From Methanosarcina sp. 2.H.T.1A.6 (GTDB taxonomy: Archaea; Halobacteriota; Methanosarcinia; Methanosarcinales; Methanosarcinaceae): a stretch of 64,000 bases of DNA. Both the position numbers and the translations under genes were made by a program. The stretch covers positions 62,001 through 126,000 of the forward strand of contig NZ_JJOY01000048.1 of the NCBI RefSeq assembly GCF_000979455.1, in the 5' to 3' direction. Under the pieces are notes generated by a model. The model ran no database searches and was not told where the DNA came from. It worked only from the letters and a program-made list of their open reading frames with translations. Position 1 is the first letter of the stretch. Every line of letters begins with the position of its first letter. Shown here piece by piece: positions 1 through 9,139 of this stretch.

Positions 1-594
1 ATGAGTAATGATAAGGGCGGATTTTCCCTTTTTGCATCTCTTACCCGGGCAGTCCATACCTTCTTCGAGAAGTCCTTTTATTGTCATTCCGACCTGTTCG
101 ATGCTTACAAGATCCACCCCGGACTCAGGCTCGTCCAGAAGGTAGAGGCTCGGATTCTGGGCTGCAAGCTGCAGAAGCTCAGAGCGTTTGATCTCTCCGC
201 CTGAAAAACCCACATTTACATCCCTGTCCAGAAAGCGCTTCATATCAAGGTTTTCTGCAAGTTTTTCAGGATCCTTTTTTCCTTTCGATGCTACTTTTAC
301 AAGGTCCCTCAGTTTAATTCCTGACATATCCGGAGGACGCTGCATCATGATACCCAGTCCGCGGCGGGCTCTTTCATCCACTGGAAGATTGGTAATATCT
401 TCTCCATTGAACAGTATCCTGCCTTTCACAATCCTGTACTCGCTAAAGCCCATGATTGTCCTCATAAGGGCTGACTTTCCGGCTCCGTTTGGTCCGAAAA
501 GTACATTTGTATACCCTTTTTCAACCTCGAGGTTCACGTCATGAAGCAAAATTTTTCCGTTGACCTCTACAGTCAGGTCTTCTATTTTCAGCAT
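1..594 (-). CDS. sufC: SufC-type Fe-S assembly ATPase, C-terminus cut by window edge
   Basis: ATPase of the SUF iron-sulfur cluster assembly machinery, which works with SufB as a scaffold complex in the cytoplasm. The minus-strand frame opens with ATG at 594 and stays open for 198 codons to the window edge. Seen: Walker A GPNGAGKS at residues 34-41, ABC signature FSGGE near residue 138, Walker B ending LLDEPESGVD, and an H-loop ITH at the last visible residues. The DEPESGVD form and an ABC subunit with no permease beside it fit archaeal SufC rather than a transporter ATPase. About 50 residues are missing; sufB would be expected beyond the left edge. Family assignment is confident; the partner is inferred. 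Confidence 0.85.
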   Translation of the reverse strand, partial: MLKIEDLTVEVNGKILLHDVNLEVEKGYTNVLFGPNGAGKSALMRTIMGFSEYRIVKGRILFNGEDITNLPVDERARRGLGIMMQRPPDMSGIKLRDLVKVASKGKKDPEKLAENLDMKRFLDRDVNVGFSGGEIKRSELLQLAAQNPSLYLLDEPESGVDLVSIEQVGMTIKGLLEEGMDCPGKRCKKGKSALIITH

Positions 595-1164
595 CGATGT
601 TTCTCCCTTAATCTCATTTTTGATACGGTTTCCCCGATTCCTTTTTCCGTATCTCAAGAAGTAGCCGTTCAAAGTGCGTTTATTTGAATTATATTATGTA
701 TGGCAGAAATAACGATAAAATCAGATTGTTCTGGCAGTCCTATCTGATTTCCAGTTCTCTGCATAAAGTCCTTTATTCCTGTTGGAGGACATTGTATTTC
801 TAACCATATGTTTTCTCAGTTTCTCCTTAACCTATTTTTTAATTAAAGTGCTAAGGTTAGGGGGCGTGGGGTTCAGTCACTGAAACATCGCAAGCAAGGG
901 GGGCGGTTCTCAAATCTGGACAAAGACGGTAGATGTTTCCGTTTTTCCAGATTTAATCAATAACTCACGGACACTGCCAGTTAGGGATCATGTAATAAAT
1001 TGAGATTACTATAGGATTAAAACGAAAGTAATTTCTCTTAAGCAGAAATGGTTTTTTGAAAAGAAAGTAATTGTTTGAAAAGAAAGTAATTGTTTGAAAA
1101 GAAAGTAATTGTTTGAAAAGAAAGTAATTGTTTGAAAAGAAAGTATGTTCCTTTTAATTCGCAT
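595..1164. other. Intergenic region with a strong stem-loop and a 19-bp tandem repeat
   Basis: No coding frame is supported. The region holds the sufC promoter side, a near-perfect long hairpin (arms 912-920 and 946-954, 9 bp perfect, with further pairing inside) and a tandem repeat directly before the 3' end of the next gene. A GC-rich patch at about 850-910 differs from the AT-rich surroundings and may be a decayed insertion. Confidence 0.5.
1055..1145. repeat. 19-bp tandem repeat, 4.8 copies
   Basis: The unit TTTGAAAAGAAAGTAATTG is repeated head to tail: four full copies at 1055-1130 and a 15-base partial copy to 1145. The copies are identical, so the expansion is recent or maintained. 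There are no spacers, so it is not a CRISPR. It lies just beyond the stop codon of the minus-strand gene at 1165. Confidence 0.95.
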
Positions 1165-1827
1165 TTACTGAAGTTCAAAGCGCATGCCAGCTCGAGTTTC
1201 CATATATTTTGAGGGGAAAGTATCTTTTATTTTTCCCTTATGGGTTGTGCAGTGCCCTGCTGCTATCAATTCCATCTCTTTAAGCCTCTCGAACCTATCG
1301 CTATCATGCAGCCCTCCAATAATTCCTTTAATATCCCCATAATAAAGAGCAGCATCCATAATTGCATCAATTCCCGGATGAGCACAGCCTGTAAGTACAT
1401 AGGAACCGTTTTCTGTACCCAGAACAAGGGACTGTTCTTTGATTTTATCTCCCAGTTCTCCTGTGCTCCAGACCCCATTAGATATCTCTAAGGCTTCCTT
1501 TACCTCTACAAGGTCAGCCCTTTTCTTTATTTCCCTTTTGAGTTTCTCTGAAAAAGATGAAGGTACATAAACAGTGAGTCCGGGATTTGCGTGAAGGATC
1601 TCGGGCAGACCTCCGATATGGTCCCAGTGTTGATGGGAAAGGACCAGTTTACTTATACAGGCAGGACTGATGCCAATTTTCTCCATATGCTTGAGAAGCA
1701 GAGTTCCATCCCATCCAGTATCGAAAAGGAGGATTTCTCTGCCTGTTTCAAGTAGAGCCGAAAATCCCCAGCTTCCTGTAAAACCTGGGTATGCTTCATT
1801 ATCATACAGCACTGTTAGCCTGAGCAT
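1165..1827 (-). CDS. Metallo-beta-lactamase-fold hydrolase (COG1237 type)
   Basis: Cytoplasmic metal-dependent hydrolase of 220 residues. The metal motif HxHxDH is at residues 65-70 (H65, H67, D69, H70). A TGCAH segment in the second half matches the COG1237 group, often annotated as 7,8-dihydropterin-6-methyl-4-(beta-D-ribofuranosyl)aminobenzene-5'-phosphate synthase-like. The substrate is not known from sequence. It is separated by 54 bases from nrpR upstream and shares its strand, so cotranscription is possible. A link to methanopterin chemistry would be inference from annotation habit only. Confidence 0.8.
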   Translation of the reverse strand: MLRLTVLYDNEAYPGFTGSWGFSALLETGREILLFDTGWDGTLLLKHMEKIGISPACISKLVLSHQHWDHIGGLPEILHANPGLTVYVPSSFSEKLKREIKKRADLVEVKEALEISNGVWSTGELGDKIKEQSLVLGTENGSYVLTGCAHPGIDAIMDAALYYGDIKGIIGGLHDSDRFERLKEMELIAAGHCTTHKGKIKDTFPSKYMETRAGMRFELQ

Positions 1828-1881
1828 CTGCCTGCCTCAAATTTTGAATATTCTTATTATTATGTTTCTAAACGTATCCGG

Positions 1882-2853
1882 TCATATTTCTGACATTGTT
1901 CGGTAATCCAGTACAGTGGAAATCGGGTTTGTTTCAATTTCAATTCCCGTTTCCTCAAGGGCACAGATCCCGTTAATTCCTCCCACTACTGCAACCCCGA
2001 ACTTTCCTGTTTCAACCGGAGCTCCAAGTAGAAACTCATCAATTTCTCCTGTAGTGATACATCCTGCCAAACCCACCTTTGCTGCCCTTTTCATAATTTC
2101 TCCTGCCTTCTCATAGGCCGAAGAATTTATCTGCCGCATATTGGCAAGGATTTTTCCTTCTCCTTTTTCAAGCACCTCAAGGACTGAGGTGGGAGCTCTA
2201 TTCATGAAAATCTTTATCGGATCAATGGAAGTCCCGCTGTAGGAGATCAGTTCAAGAAAACGCGCTGGTTTCCTGTTTTCTATCTGGAGGATCCCTCCAT
2301 AGGCGGGTTCTACAGGAATACCTGCTTTCAGGAGAAGCCCATCAAAAGTGACGCTACATACGGTAGCTATTCCTATTTTCCCCGGAGGGAGAGGTATTTC
2401 AGGTCCTGAATCCTCTTCGAAGATTCTAACCCTCGGGCTTATCATGTACCCTGAGTGGGCTGTATACGAAATCAAATCAATAACAGTTTCGAAATCGTCT
2501 TTGTCAAAATAAGAAATATTTGCCACTACATCCCCTGTATCTGTTTCGGGGTTATAAGTGGTTCTGAATGCCATTTCTTCGATCCTGGAGATTACAAAAC
2601 CAAAACGATCCCCTATGAGGGCATCATTCATCTCATTTTCTCCAAGGTCCGTAAGTGTACGCCCGGCATATCCGTGTTTGTGTGTAAACCCTCTCTCATC
2701 CAGGATCCTCAGGTGGTAGCGGACAGCCCGTTCTCCTATATCATAGCCCCGGTTGTTCAGTTCGTCAGCTATGGCCCGGGCACCTATGGGTTTATCACTT
2801 TCGTGAATCACCCTCATGATTTCAATGAGTTTTCGCTCTATTTGCGGATCCAT
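1882..2853 (-). CDS. nrpR: NrpR-type nitrogen regulatory repressor (HTH plus NrpR domain)
   Basis: Transcriptional repressor of nitrogen-fixation and assimilation genes in methanogens, which responds to 2-oxoglutarate. Seen: an N-terminal winged helix (about residues 1-70) followed by one NrpR (DUF128) domain of about 240 residues. A single NrpR domain attached to an HTH is the NrpRI arrangement known from Methanosarcina, where a second protein (NrpRII) supplies the other NrpR domain. The frame can be extended to 2934, but family members begin at the MDPQIER segment, so I start at 2853 (2856 is also possible); the upstream Met lacks a ribosome binding site. Synteny with the prenyltransferase-like gene nearby agrees with M. 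mazei as I remember it. Confidence 0.85.
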   Translation of the reverse strand: MDPQIERKLIEIMRVIHESDKPIGARAIADELNNRGYDIGERAVRYHLRILDERGFTHKHGYAGRTLTDLGENEMNDALIGDRFGFVISRIEEMAFRTTYNPETDTGDVVANISYFDKDDFETVIDLISYTAHSGYMISPRVRIFEEDSGPEIPLPPGKIGIATVCSVTFDGLLLKAGIPVEPAYGGILQIENRKPARFLELISYSGTSIDPIKIFMNRAPTSVLEVLEKGEGKILANMRQINSSAYEKAGEIMKRAAKVGLAGCITTGEIDEFLLGAPVETGKFGVAVVGGINGICALEETGIEIETNPISTVLDYRTMSEI

Positions 2854-3168
2854 CATGTCTATAACACCGTTATACCCTGTATCAATTCCGTGAACTTTAC
2901 GGATAATCGTGATAAAACCACAAAGACCACACATTGAATCATTTTGTGAGTGGTCTCAATGAGTAAATTTAAGTGGTTTCAGTAGAAGTTTCAGTAAGTA
3001 GTTTTCCGGGACGCCTCAATGAGTTTTTCAGTGAGTTCCGGTTCAGTATAATTATTTTTGAATATAATTGGCTATTTCTTGCTTGCTCCAAACGGATTCA
3101 ATCCTGCTTTTAAATACTCAATTATAGTAAATCTTTTCGTACTTAATATAAGTTTGTCTTATTCAACT

Positions 3169-3239
3169 TCATAAAACCTCAGCAGGAAACCCGTTAAATC
3201 TTTTGATTTAGCGGGTAGTTGGCAATAACTACTGCTGAG
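3169..3239. repeat. Dispersed nested hairpin element, copy 1
   Basis: Inner hairpin 3190-3215 (arms CCCGTTAAAT and ATTTAGCGGG) sits inside a perfect 8-bp outer inverted repeat, CTCAGCAG 3178-3185 and CTGCTGAG 3232-3239. The 25-base left flank is identical to that at 19734 and nearly so at 39577. It resembles the hairpin end structures of IS200/IS605 elements, but no transposase is near. The rest of the gap (2854-3453) shows no gene. Confidence 0.8.
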
Positions 3240-3417
3240 AATCTAGGAAAAGATCATTTTCCAGACAACAAAAAGTTCTTTAACAATCTCTTTATTAACT
3301 TTTTCTTTTATCTCTAAGGTGGGAAGATCCCTTTTCCTCAGCATATCCGGTTTACTGGATATGACAGGTAGGGGATGAGCCTGGGGATTTTCTGGCAATT
3401 AGCCGGAAGTATGAATC

Positions 3418-3456
3418 CGGAAGCCCGTTAAATCTTTAGATTTAGCGGGTAGTTCA
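3418..3456. repeat. Dispersed hairpin element at a gene 3' end
   Basis: Hairpin CCCGTTAAAT / ATTTAGCGGG (3424-3449) followed by GTAGTTCAC. It has the same inner hairpin as copy 1 but different flanks. It ends on the stop codon of the zinc-ribbon gene, so it could also act as that transcript's 3' hairpin. Confidence 0.75.
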
Positions 3457-3987
3457 CACCAGCTTTACAATTCCAGGTTCGGGAGAATAAAGCTCTCCTG
3501 TTTCCAGAAGTTTCTTCAAAATTAAATCAAATTTCTCCTTACTTATCCCTTTTTCCATAGCTTTCTCACAAAACTCTTCAATTCCTATTTTCCCATCCGA
3601 AACCTTAAGGATCTCATTGAGGATCGATTTCTGGTCTTTTTTCGCGGCTGTGCTTCCAGAAGAAGTTCCGGGTCCCGGTTGAGCTGTTCCTTTCAGGGCC
3701 TGGTCTCCGGGATTTGAGTTTCCAGATTCTTTCGGAAAGGTTTTCAGGGAAAAAGTTTCTGTTCCGTTTCCGGAAAGTTCAGCCTGCAAGCGAGTTCTGA
3801 AGTCCACAGCTTCGGATAATTCTTCGAAAGAGCCGAATATTCTGAGTTTTCGCGCTTGCAGGAGGGCTCCGCAGTGCTGGCATCTAAGGGTTTTCTTTCC
3901 GGTCTCTGTTATCTGGGCCTGCTGCCTGCATTTAGGGCACACTACCACAACATAACGTGAGTCTCCGGGGTTTTCTCCAAACTCCAT
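3454..3987 (-). CDS. Zinc-ribbon protein with C-terminal helical domain
   Basis: Small archaeal protein of 177 residues with an N-terminal zinc ribbon (C17, C20, C36, C39), a low-complexity Ser/Gly/Pro-rich linker (about 90-120) and a C-terminal region of about 55 residues that looks like a winged-helix or MCM-tail-like fold. The layout suggests nucleic acid or protein binding, but I do not recognise a characterised homolog. It starts 6 bases after the stop of the prenyltransferase-like gene, so the two are very likely cotranscribed. Confidence 0.7.
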   Translation of the reverse strand: MEFGENPGDSRYVVVVCPKCRQQAQITETGKKTLRCQHCGALLQARKLRIFGSFEELSEAVDFRTRLQAELSGNGTETFSLKTFPKESGNSNPGDQALKGTAQPGPGTSSGSTAAKKDQKSILNEILKVSDGKIGIEEFCEKAMEKGISKEKFDLILKKLLETGELYSPEPGIVKLV

Positions 3988-3993
3988 CTCTTC

Positions 3994-4668
3994 TCACCTT
4001 CCGTACCTTCTCTGCCTTTTCTGAAAATCCCTTATCACTCTCATAAGGTCTATTTTTCGTACATCTTCCCAGTTGACATCCGTAAAATAGAGTTCCGAAT
4101 ATACGGATTGCCAGACAAGGAAATCCGAAAGTTTCTGCCCTCCCGAACGGATCATTATATCAGGTTCATGCTTGACAAGGAGGTGTGATTCAAGCATTTT
4201 TTCGTCTACTTCTTCCGGTCTGATACTTCCCGCCTTGATCTCCTCAAGTATAGAAAGTACAGACCTAGTGATTTCCCCTCTTCCTCCAAAACCAAGTGAT
4301 ACATATACAAAAAAATCCCCGCCCTGCCTGCTGCTCTGTATTTCCCCTTCAAGGCCATATATTTCATAACCTGTTCCGGAAAGAAGATCTATGAAACCTT
4401 CTTCCAATCTGGTTCCAAGTGTTGACGCAAGCTCGGTTTTCACCGGCTGATCAGTCTTAAGAATATCAACATAAATGCTCACGAGTTCTACCTTAAACTT
4501 TTTAAACGTGAGAAGCGCGGCCAGAAGTTTTTCCATCCCTTTAGGGTCAAGGAGATCGGTTTCCTTGAGTATGATAGCCACGTGCGCAGGGGTCTTTGTG
4601 GTTGACCTCGTTATTTGCCAGGCCAGGTACCTCTCATAGAGGGGATAACCAAAAGAAAGCAGATCCAT
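3994..4668 (-). CDS. Cis-prenyltransferase homolog without catalytic motif (NgBR-like subunit)
   Basis: UppS-superfamily protein of 224 residues. The C-terminal region is well conserved (PDIMIRSGG, a LSDFLVWQ segment, ELYF and a basic RxQRRYG end), but the N-terminal substrate-phosphate motif DGNRRWA and its catalytic Asp are absent: the equivalent segment reads HVAIILKETD. Eukaryotic NgBR/Nus1 and archaeal partners (M. mazei MM_1083 with MM_0014, as I recall) behave the same way: a non-catalytic subunit retaining the RxG-type C-terminus activates a catalytic cis-prenyltransferase. Expected role: half of the enzyme making the polyprenyl carrier for glycosylation. The catalytic partner is not in this window. 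AGGAT upstream of ATG 4668 is a plausible ribosome binding site. Confidence 0.75.
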   Translation of the reverse strand: MDLLSFGYPLYERYLAWQITRSTTKTPAHVAIILKETDLLDPKGMEKLLAALLTFKKFKVELVSIYVDILKTDQPVKTELASTLGTRLEEGFIDLLSGTGYEIYGLEGEIQSSRQGGDFFVYVSLGFGGRGEITRSVLSILEEIKAGSIRPEEVDEKMLESHLLVKHEPDIMIRSGGQKLSDFLVWQSVYSELYFTDVNWEDVRKIDLMRVIRDFQKRQRRYGR

Positions 4669-4782
4669 CGAGTATTCATCCTAAAAAAGCCTTAAATGGC
4701 CTGGTATTTATTTCTCATTGTTTTTATCCTGTTTCAGGTTTTTCTCAGGTATGCAGTTTTTTTAGGCTCGTTTTACAACCAG

Positions 4783-5967
4783 TTATTTTGCAGTAGAGAC
4801 GATTTTGATTACATCCCCATTTTTCAGCTCGTGTTTTTCACCAAGTCTGAGTCTCGTCCTTGCATCCACAGCATACAGGAAACGATCTCCTATCTCGGTA
4901 TGGATCTGGTATGCAAGATCGTGGCAGGTAGAACCTCTTTTCATAAGGTAAGCATCTGGAAGCATATTCCCTACTTTGTCGGACCATTTTCCTTCGTCTT
5001 CTACGGGATATACTACAATAAGGTCCAGAAGTTCAAAGACAGTCCTGTTTATGCACTCCTGAACCCCGGTGGTGCCAAGCCGTTCAACTACTTTATGGAT
5101 GGCTTCAAGCCCTTTCTTCTGGGCATTTGTAAGATCTTCCGTAAGCACCTCGAAGTCTCCATTTCCTGGCGTGTACTTGATTATTCCACTTTTTGCAGCG
5201 GATTTCAAAGCCAGTTCGGCTGCTGCACTCGTAGGTACTACTATCCTGTCAAGTTCTTTGAGTTTTTTCAGGTTTTCTCCTGGGGCAATATCTGCCTTAT
5301 TTGCAGCGATAAGGAGAGGTTTACTGAACTCTCTCATAGTATCACAGAGCCGGATCATGTCTTCTTCAGTCCATTTTATATGATCCACCCTTGCAAGCCC
5401 GGTCTCAATTAAGGCAGCATTTACGTGAGATTCCTTTATCCCTGCCCCTGCAAGCTGTTCTGAAATTACGATTTCAAGCTTTAACCCTTCTGCCTGGATC
5501 TTTCTGGAAAGCTTCACCCAGTTCCTTTCCAGAATTCCATAGAGCCACATGGTAATTTCCCTGTTCAGGAAAGCCACATCCTCAAGAGGGTCATGGTCTC
5601 CTATTTCTACAGGGTTGCCCTCAGCGTCTGTCCCACCCGAGGCATCTACAACATGAATTATTGCCTGAGCCTGCCGGAGCTCGTCCAGGAAAGTGTTTCC
5701 AAGTCCTCTCCCTTTGCACGCGTCCGGCACAAGCCCTGCAACGTCAATGATATCAATCGGAACATGTCTGATTCCGTCCACACACTTTCCGCATGTTTTT
5801 TCCTTCTCTTTACAGGGGCACTCAGCCTGAACATATGTGACACCGTGGTTGGCGTTTATAGTTGTGAAGGGATAATTTGCAATCTCAACATCTGCGAGGG
5901 TAGCTGCTTTGAAGACGGTGGACTTGCCCGCATTGGGCTTTCCTGCAAGGCCTATGGTCATCGACAT
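4783..5967 (-). CDS. YchF/Obg-like GTPase with TGS domain
   Basis: P-loop GTPase of 394 residues. G1 GKPNAGKST at residues 9-17, G3 DVAG near 76, the NKxD-type G4 as NKAD near residue 222, and a C-terminal TGS domain (about 310-394) ending in a hydrophobic strand. A Cys cluster C50, C52, C59, C62 lies between switch I and G3, as in other archaeal members of this subfamily. Such GTPases associate with ribosomes or translation factors; the exact role in archaea is unknown. It lies 114 bases upstream of the prenyltransferase-like gene on the same strand, so it may head that operon. Confidence 0.85.
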   Translation of the reverse strand: MSMTIGLAGKPNAGKSTVFKAATLADVEIANYPFTTINANHGVTYVQAECPCKEKEKTCGKCVDGIRHVPIDIIDVAGLVPDACKGRGLGNTFLDELRQAQAIIHVVDASGGTDAEGNPVEIGDHDPLEDVAFLNREITMWLYGILERNWVKLSRKIQAEGLKLEIVISEQLAGAGIKESHVNAALIETGLARVDHIKWTEEDMIRLCDTMREFSKPLLIAANKADIAPGENLKKLKELDRIVVPTSAAAELALKSAAKSGIIKYTPGNGDFEVLTEDLTNAQKKGLEAIHKVVERLGTTGVQECINRTVFELLDLIVVYPVEDEGKWSDKVGNMLPDAYLMKRGSTCHDLAYQIHTEIGDRFLYAVDARTRLRLGEKHELKNGDVIKIVSTAK

Positions 5968-6138
5968 AAATTATAAAAACGAACTTGTTGCATTTAATCT
6001 TTATTGATATTGAAGCCTTAGAAACAGGTTTTTTTCCTCACTTTTCAGAGAAAATAGACAGATGTGTTGCAGATTCAGCCTTATCTTGAGTAACAAAGTT
6101 TATATGCTAGAATGTGCTTATCAATGGTACTCGCTTGC

Positions 6139-6210
6139 GTCCCGATAGGGTAGTGGATATCCTTGAGGCCTGCGGAGCCTTAGACCTGAGTTCAAGTCTC
6201 AGTCGGGACG
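6139..6210 (+). tRNA. tRNA-Arg (GCG)
   Basis: 72-nt cloverleaf: acceptor GTCCCGA / TCGGGAC with discriminator G6210, anticodon stem GAGGC / GCCTT around loop CTGCGGA (anticodon GCG), T-arm CTGAG-TTCAAGT-CTCAG. CCA is not encoded. A TATA-like TTTATATG lies about 40 bases upstream. It is followed by a long T-rich tract that should terminate transcription. Confidence 0.9.
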
Positions 6211-6245
6211 TAAATTTCTATTTATTCTCTTTTTTCTAATTTCTC

Positions 6246-6316
6246 TTTCCTTTTACCTTTGTTTTTTTATTTTTCTTTACTTTTCCTTTTACCTTTGTTT
6301 TTTTATTTTTCTTTTG
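6246..6316 (+). repeat. T-rich direct repeat after tRNA-Arg
   Basis: Two copies of a 36-bp T-rich unit (about 6246-6281 and 6282-6316) containing TTTCCTTTTACC and T7 runs. On the plus strand this forms an extended U-tract downstream of the tRNA, so it probably works as the terminator. The duplication looks like slippage. Confidence 0.7.
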
Positions 6317-6391
6317 TTTGTTTTAAATATCTCTACAAGATAATGTGTATAAGTGAACTTATATTATAATGACTGAAAACTGGTGATATTC

Positions 6392-6811
6392 ATGAAAGGG
6401 AAAATTCTGGTTTTACTTCTGGTGTTTATGTTTTTGTTTGCCTCCGGTTGTGCCGAGGAAGACTCGGGGTCTGCGACTGAAGAATCCGATGCTTCGGAAG
6501 CCGCAGCAGAAACGCAAGAAAATATGTCGCAGGAAAATGTTGTTTCAGGGACTGGAAAAGACCATATTGTCCGCCTTGAGTATTATAAAGTAATAAGACC
6601 TTCAGAACTGGATGTCCAGGCAGGGGACACAGTTTCCTGGTGGAGCGGCAAAAGGCAGGGGACCTATGTCCTTGTAAGTGAAGAAGGACTCTTTTCGGAT
6701 CAGGAAATGGCTTACAGTGTTCCTTATAGCTATACTTTTAACACTCCAGGGACCTACCTTTTCACTGTAAAAGACACTCCGGAAATGAACGTAACTATCA
6801 GGGTGAACTGA
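6392..6811 (+). CDS. Cupredoxin-fold lipoprotein, no copper ligands
   Basis: Secreted, lipid-anchored protein of 139 residues: hydrophobic signal segment (residues 5-17) ending in a lipobox with FASGC, an acidic Ala/Glu/Ser-rich linker, then a cupredoxin-like beta domain (about 55-139). The Cys/His/Met copper ligand set is missing, so it is probably a structural or binding domain rather than a blue-copper electron carrier. The ATG at 6392 is preceded by GGTGAT at a suitable distance, which rules out the GTG at 6383 that forms part of that site. It is monocistronic between the tRNA and the convergent Msr gene. The ligand for this surface protein is unknown. Confidence 0.75.
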   Translation: MKGKILVLLLVFMFLFASGCAEEDSGSATEESDASEAAAETQENMSQENVVSGTGKDHIVRLEYYKVIRPSELDVQAGDTVSWWSGKRQGTYVLVSEEGLFSDQEMAYSVPYSYTFNTPGTYLFTVKDTPEMNVTIRVN

Positions 6812-7156
6812 GAATCTCTGTTCTCCCTTTTTTTAAAAACATCGCTTTTTTTCTACTGATATCCGTCTTCTGCGCGGTCGGGCAAAGTTTTATAAGGCAG
6901 AGTTTCAGGATTGACCAGTAATAATTACAGATGAATGATCGCCATAATGTCCGTTTATAGGCCGAGGTCTCAGGCTCTTTATGAACCCATCTGAAAAAAA
7001 AGGATACACATGATTGTTGTAATAATGCTCTTTTCGGAACAGGCGCCATCGACTGCTTTCAGGGACAGCACTCTTTTAAGAGCTATTTTTCTTTAAAAAT
7101 TAATCTGGTTAATAGCTATTTTATATCTGGAAATTTTGATCGAAGGAAGATTCCTC
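6812..7156. other. Convergent intergenic region, nothing clear
   Basis: Lies between two converging genes. There is a lone TATA-like TTTTATAAG at about 6889 on the plus strand and a C/D-box-like sequence around 6930-6990, neither good enough to call an RNA gene. I see no other structure. Confidence 0.4.
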
Positions 7157-7945
7157 TCAGATCCTTGTAATCGGCCTTGCCATGCCTTTATAATGGTCAA
7201 AAAGTTCTTTTCCCCATTTAAGTGCGCTGTCGTCAAAACTTACCAGATTATGGTTGTAATAGATCCCGCTATTGCAAAAGAGGGATAGAGACATAAATTT
7301 CTCTGTAACTATGCTTGATGCGATTTTCATATTATTGTTGTTACAGACATAGAGTTTAGTGTATTTTAAGTTCAGGAAGTGTTCAAGCTCTTTTTTGTAG
7401 TCGTTGAGCATCCTGTCATAAACATACTCAGTGAATACAAGTGTAATATCCGTACCCTTTGCTGCAAGCTCTATACAGAGCGAAGGATAGATCGGAAGGA
7501 AAAATGAAGATGAGATCATTACCTTCTCGGATTCTGAAAGGTGTTCTACGACTTCTTTTGGGTACTCGAACACGTGGTTTCTATCAGGGTTTACTTCACT
7601 ATAGTCTCCAAGCTTTCCGAGACTATCCAGGAATTCGGGAGGAATTGATGTCATATCCTGGTTTATCCAGTAATCGTGGTTTTTATCGAATACATTAAAA
7701 GTTTCAAGGATTGCTCTCATCTTGGGGACAAGAATCTCTCCGATGCTGGAAAGTTTGTAGAGCCTGTTGCTTTCGACAATTAAGTCATGCTTCATCAGGA
7801 TCTTTATCTGGGTCATTATGGGGCTTGAGCGTACATCGAGTGTATTTTTGATCTCTTCGATGTTCTTGGGTCCGTCCAGAAGCAGTAGAAGGAGGTTTTT
7901 CCTTTTTTCTGAAAGAAAGAGAACATCCAGTAATGATGACTCCAT
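7157..7945 (-). CDS. Msr-family methyltransferase regulator (DUF1724)
   Basis: Transcription regulator of 262 residues: N-terminal ArsR-like winged helix (about 8-70, SEKRKNLLLLL start) and the methanogen-specific DUF1724 domain (about 75-262, with a SFDDSALKWG motif near the end). Msr proteins of M. acetivorans activate or repress methanol (mta) and methylthiol (mts) methyltransferase genes. With the paralog next door this pair sits in the position I associate with msrD/msrE, the regulators of mtaCB2; which is which I cannot say. A TATA-like element on the minus strand lies at about 7980-8000, 40 bases upstream. Confidence 0.85.
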   Translation of the reverse strand: MESSLLDVLFLSEKRKNLLLLLLDGPKNIEEIKNTLDVRSSPIMTQIKILMKHDLIVESNRLYKLSSIGEILVPKMRAILETFNVFDKNHDYWINQDMTSIPPEFLDSLGKLGDYSEVNPDRNHVFEYPKEVVEHLSESEKVMISSSFFLPIYPSLCIELAAKGTDITLVFTEYVYDRMLNDYKKELEHFLNLKYTKLYVCNNNNMKIASSIVTEKFMSLSLFCNSGIYYNHNLVSFDDSALKWGKELFDHYKGMARPITRI

Positions 7946-8201
7946 CTAATTCCCTCTCTTATTTTTCATCTTATTATATCTAACATTATATATATCTCTA
8001 TACCCGGAATCTGTGCACCTGTCATGCTTTACTCGCAAAATTGATATTCTTTCCATAGATGGCTTTCAGAGCATGAGTGCGGGGACAGATCGAAAATTGC
8101 CATTTTTTTATGCAACGGATTACTAATATAATTATTTTTCATTATCTTTATTAGTTGTAGGGTTCATCTGCATATTTTCTCTTTTATGGGTCTTCTTCAG
8201 A

Positions 8202-8987
8202 TCAGATCTCTTTTACCTGCCTGGAAAGCCTTTTGAAATAATCGAATAATTCCTGGCCCCACCGAAGAGCGCTGGGCTCAAAGCTCATAATAAATTGCTG
8301 GTCAAATTTTCCATTCTTATCGAAGAGCCCCAGGAGCATTATTCTGTCAGTTACTGTAATTTCTGTAATTTTTACTCCTTCTTTGGAAACATACAGACTT
8401 ACATTATCCATGCCCATTACTTCTTTTATCATATTTGAGTGCTCGTTTGAGAGATGGTCCCAGACTGACTGTGTGAAATTCAGAGAAATCTCGGCATCTT
8501 TTCTTCCGAGTTCAACATACAGGGGTAGATAGGCAGGATTGAAATAAGAAGCAAGGGTCGAAGCTCGCTTTGCATTGACCATACTGTCTATTATTTTAGG
8601 AGATGGTTCATATATGTGATTCAGGTCGGGTTCGACAAGGATACAGTCTCCAAGTTCGGATATTCGCTCCAGAAGATGTCGGGGGATTGAGTTCAGGTCG
8701 TGGTTTGTCCAGTAACAGTTATTTTTTTCCACGACTTCAAGGGCACTTATCAGTGGCTTTACCTTCTTGATGATAAACTCTCCCAGCACTGTGAGTTTGT
8801 ACATCCTGTCTTCCTGCACTATAAGGTCACTGTCTATGAGTTTCTTTATCTGTGGAAGAATCGACGTGGCGGTAACATCAAGTTCTGTCCTGACCTCATC
8901 AATGCTTTTTGAGCCTCCATCCAGCAGTATAAGGAGGTTTTTTCTTTTATCGGAGCGGAAAACAAGATCAATAAGTGAAGATTCCAT
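8202..8987 (-). CDS. Msr-family methyltransferase regulator (DUF1724)
   Basis: Second of two tandem Msr paralogs, 261 residues, with the same winged helix (SDKRKNLL, residues 11-18) plus DUF1724 layout and the conserved SFEPSALRWG segment near the C-terminus. The 256-base gap with its own TATA-like element suggests the two genes are transcribed separately. Like its neighbour it is a candidate MsrD or MsrE acting on the mtaCB pair 7 kb away. Sequence divergence between the paralogs is large, so they probably see different operators or signals. Confidence 0.85.
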   Translation of the reverse strand: MESSLIDLVFRSDKRKNLLILLDGGSKSIDEVRTELDVTATSILPQIKKLIDSDLIVQEDRMYKLTVLGEFIIKKVKPLISALEVVEKNNCYWTNHDLNSIPRHLLERISELGDCILVEPDLNHIYEPSPKIIDSMVNAKRASTLASYFNPAYLPLYVELGRKDAEISLNFTQSVWDHLSNEHSNMIKEVMGMDNVSLYVSKEGVKITEITVTDRIMLLGLFDKNGKFDQQFIMSFEPSALRWGQELFDYFKRLSRQVKEI

Positions 8988-9139
8988 ATCTTCTTACTTC
9001 CTATGGTGTACTATCTTGCTATATGCCGCCGATCCTTTTTCCCGGCAGGCTGCTTCTTGGCTGTTCAATGTCAACTTCCGCATTTCTCCGGAGTTTTTCA
9101 AGTTAATCTTTTTTACACGGGGATACAGAATTGTCAATT

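Noticed and set aside
1055-1145. Possible CRISPR array from regular repeats
   Set aside because: The repeats are contiguous 19-mers with no spacers.
6912-6990. C/D-box-like small RNA
   Set aside because: The C box is imperfect and no paired D' or guide complement was recognised.
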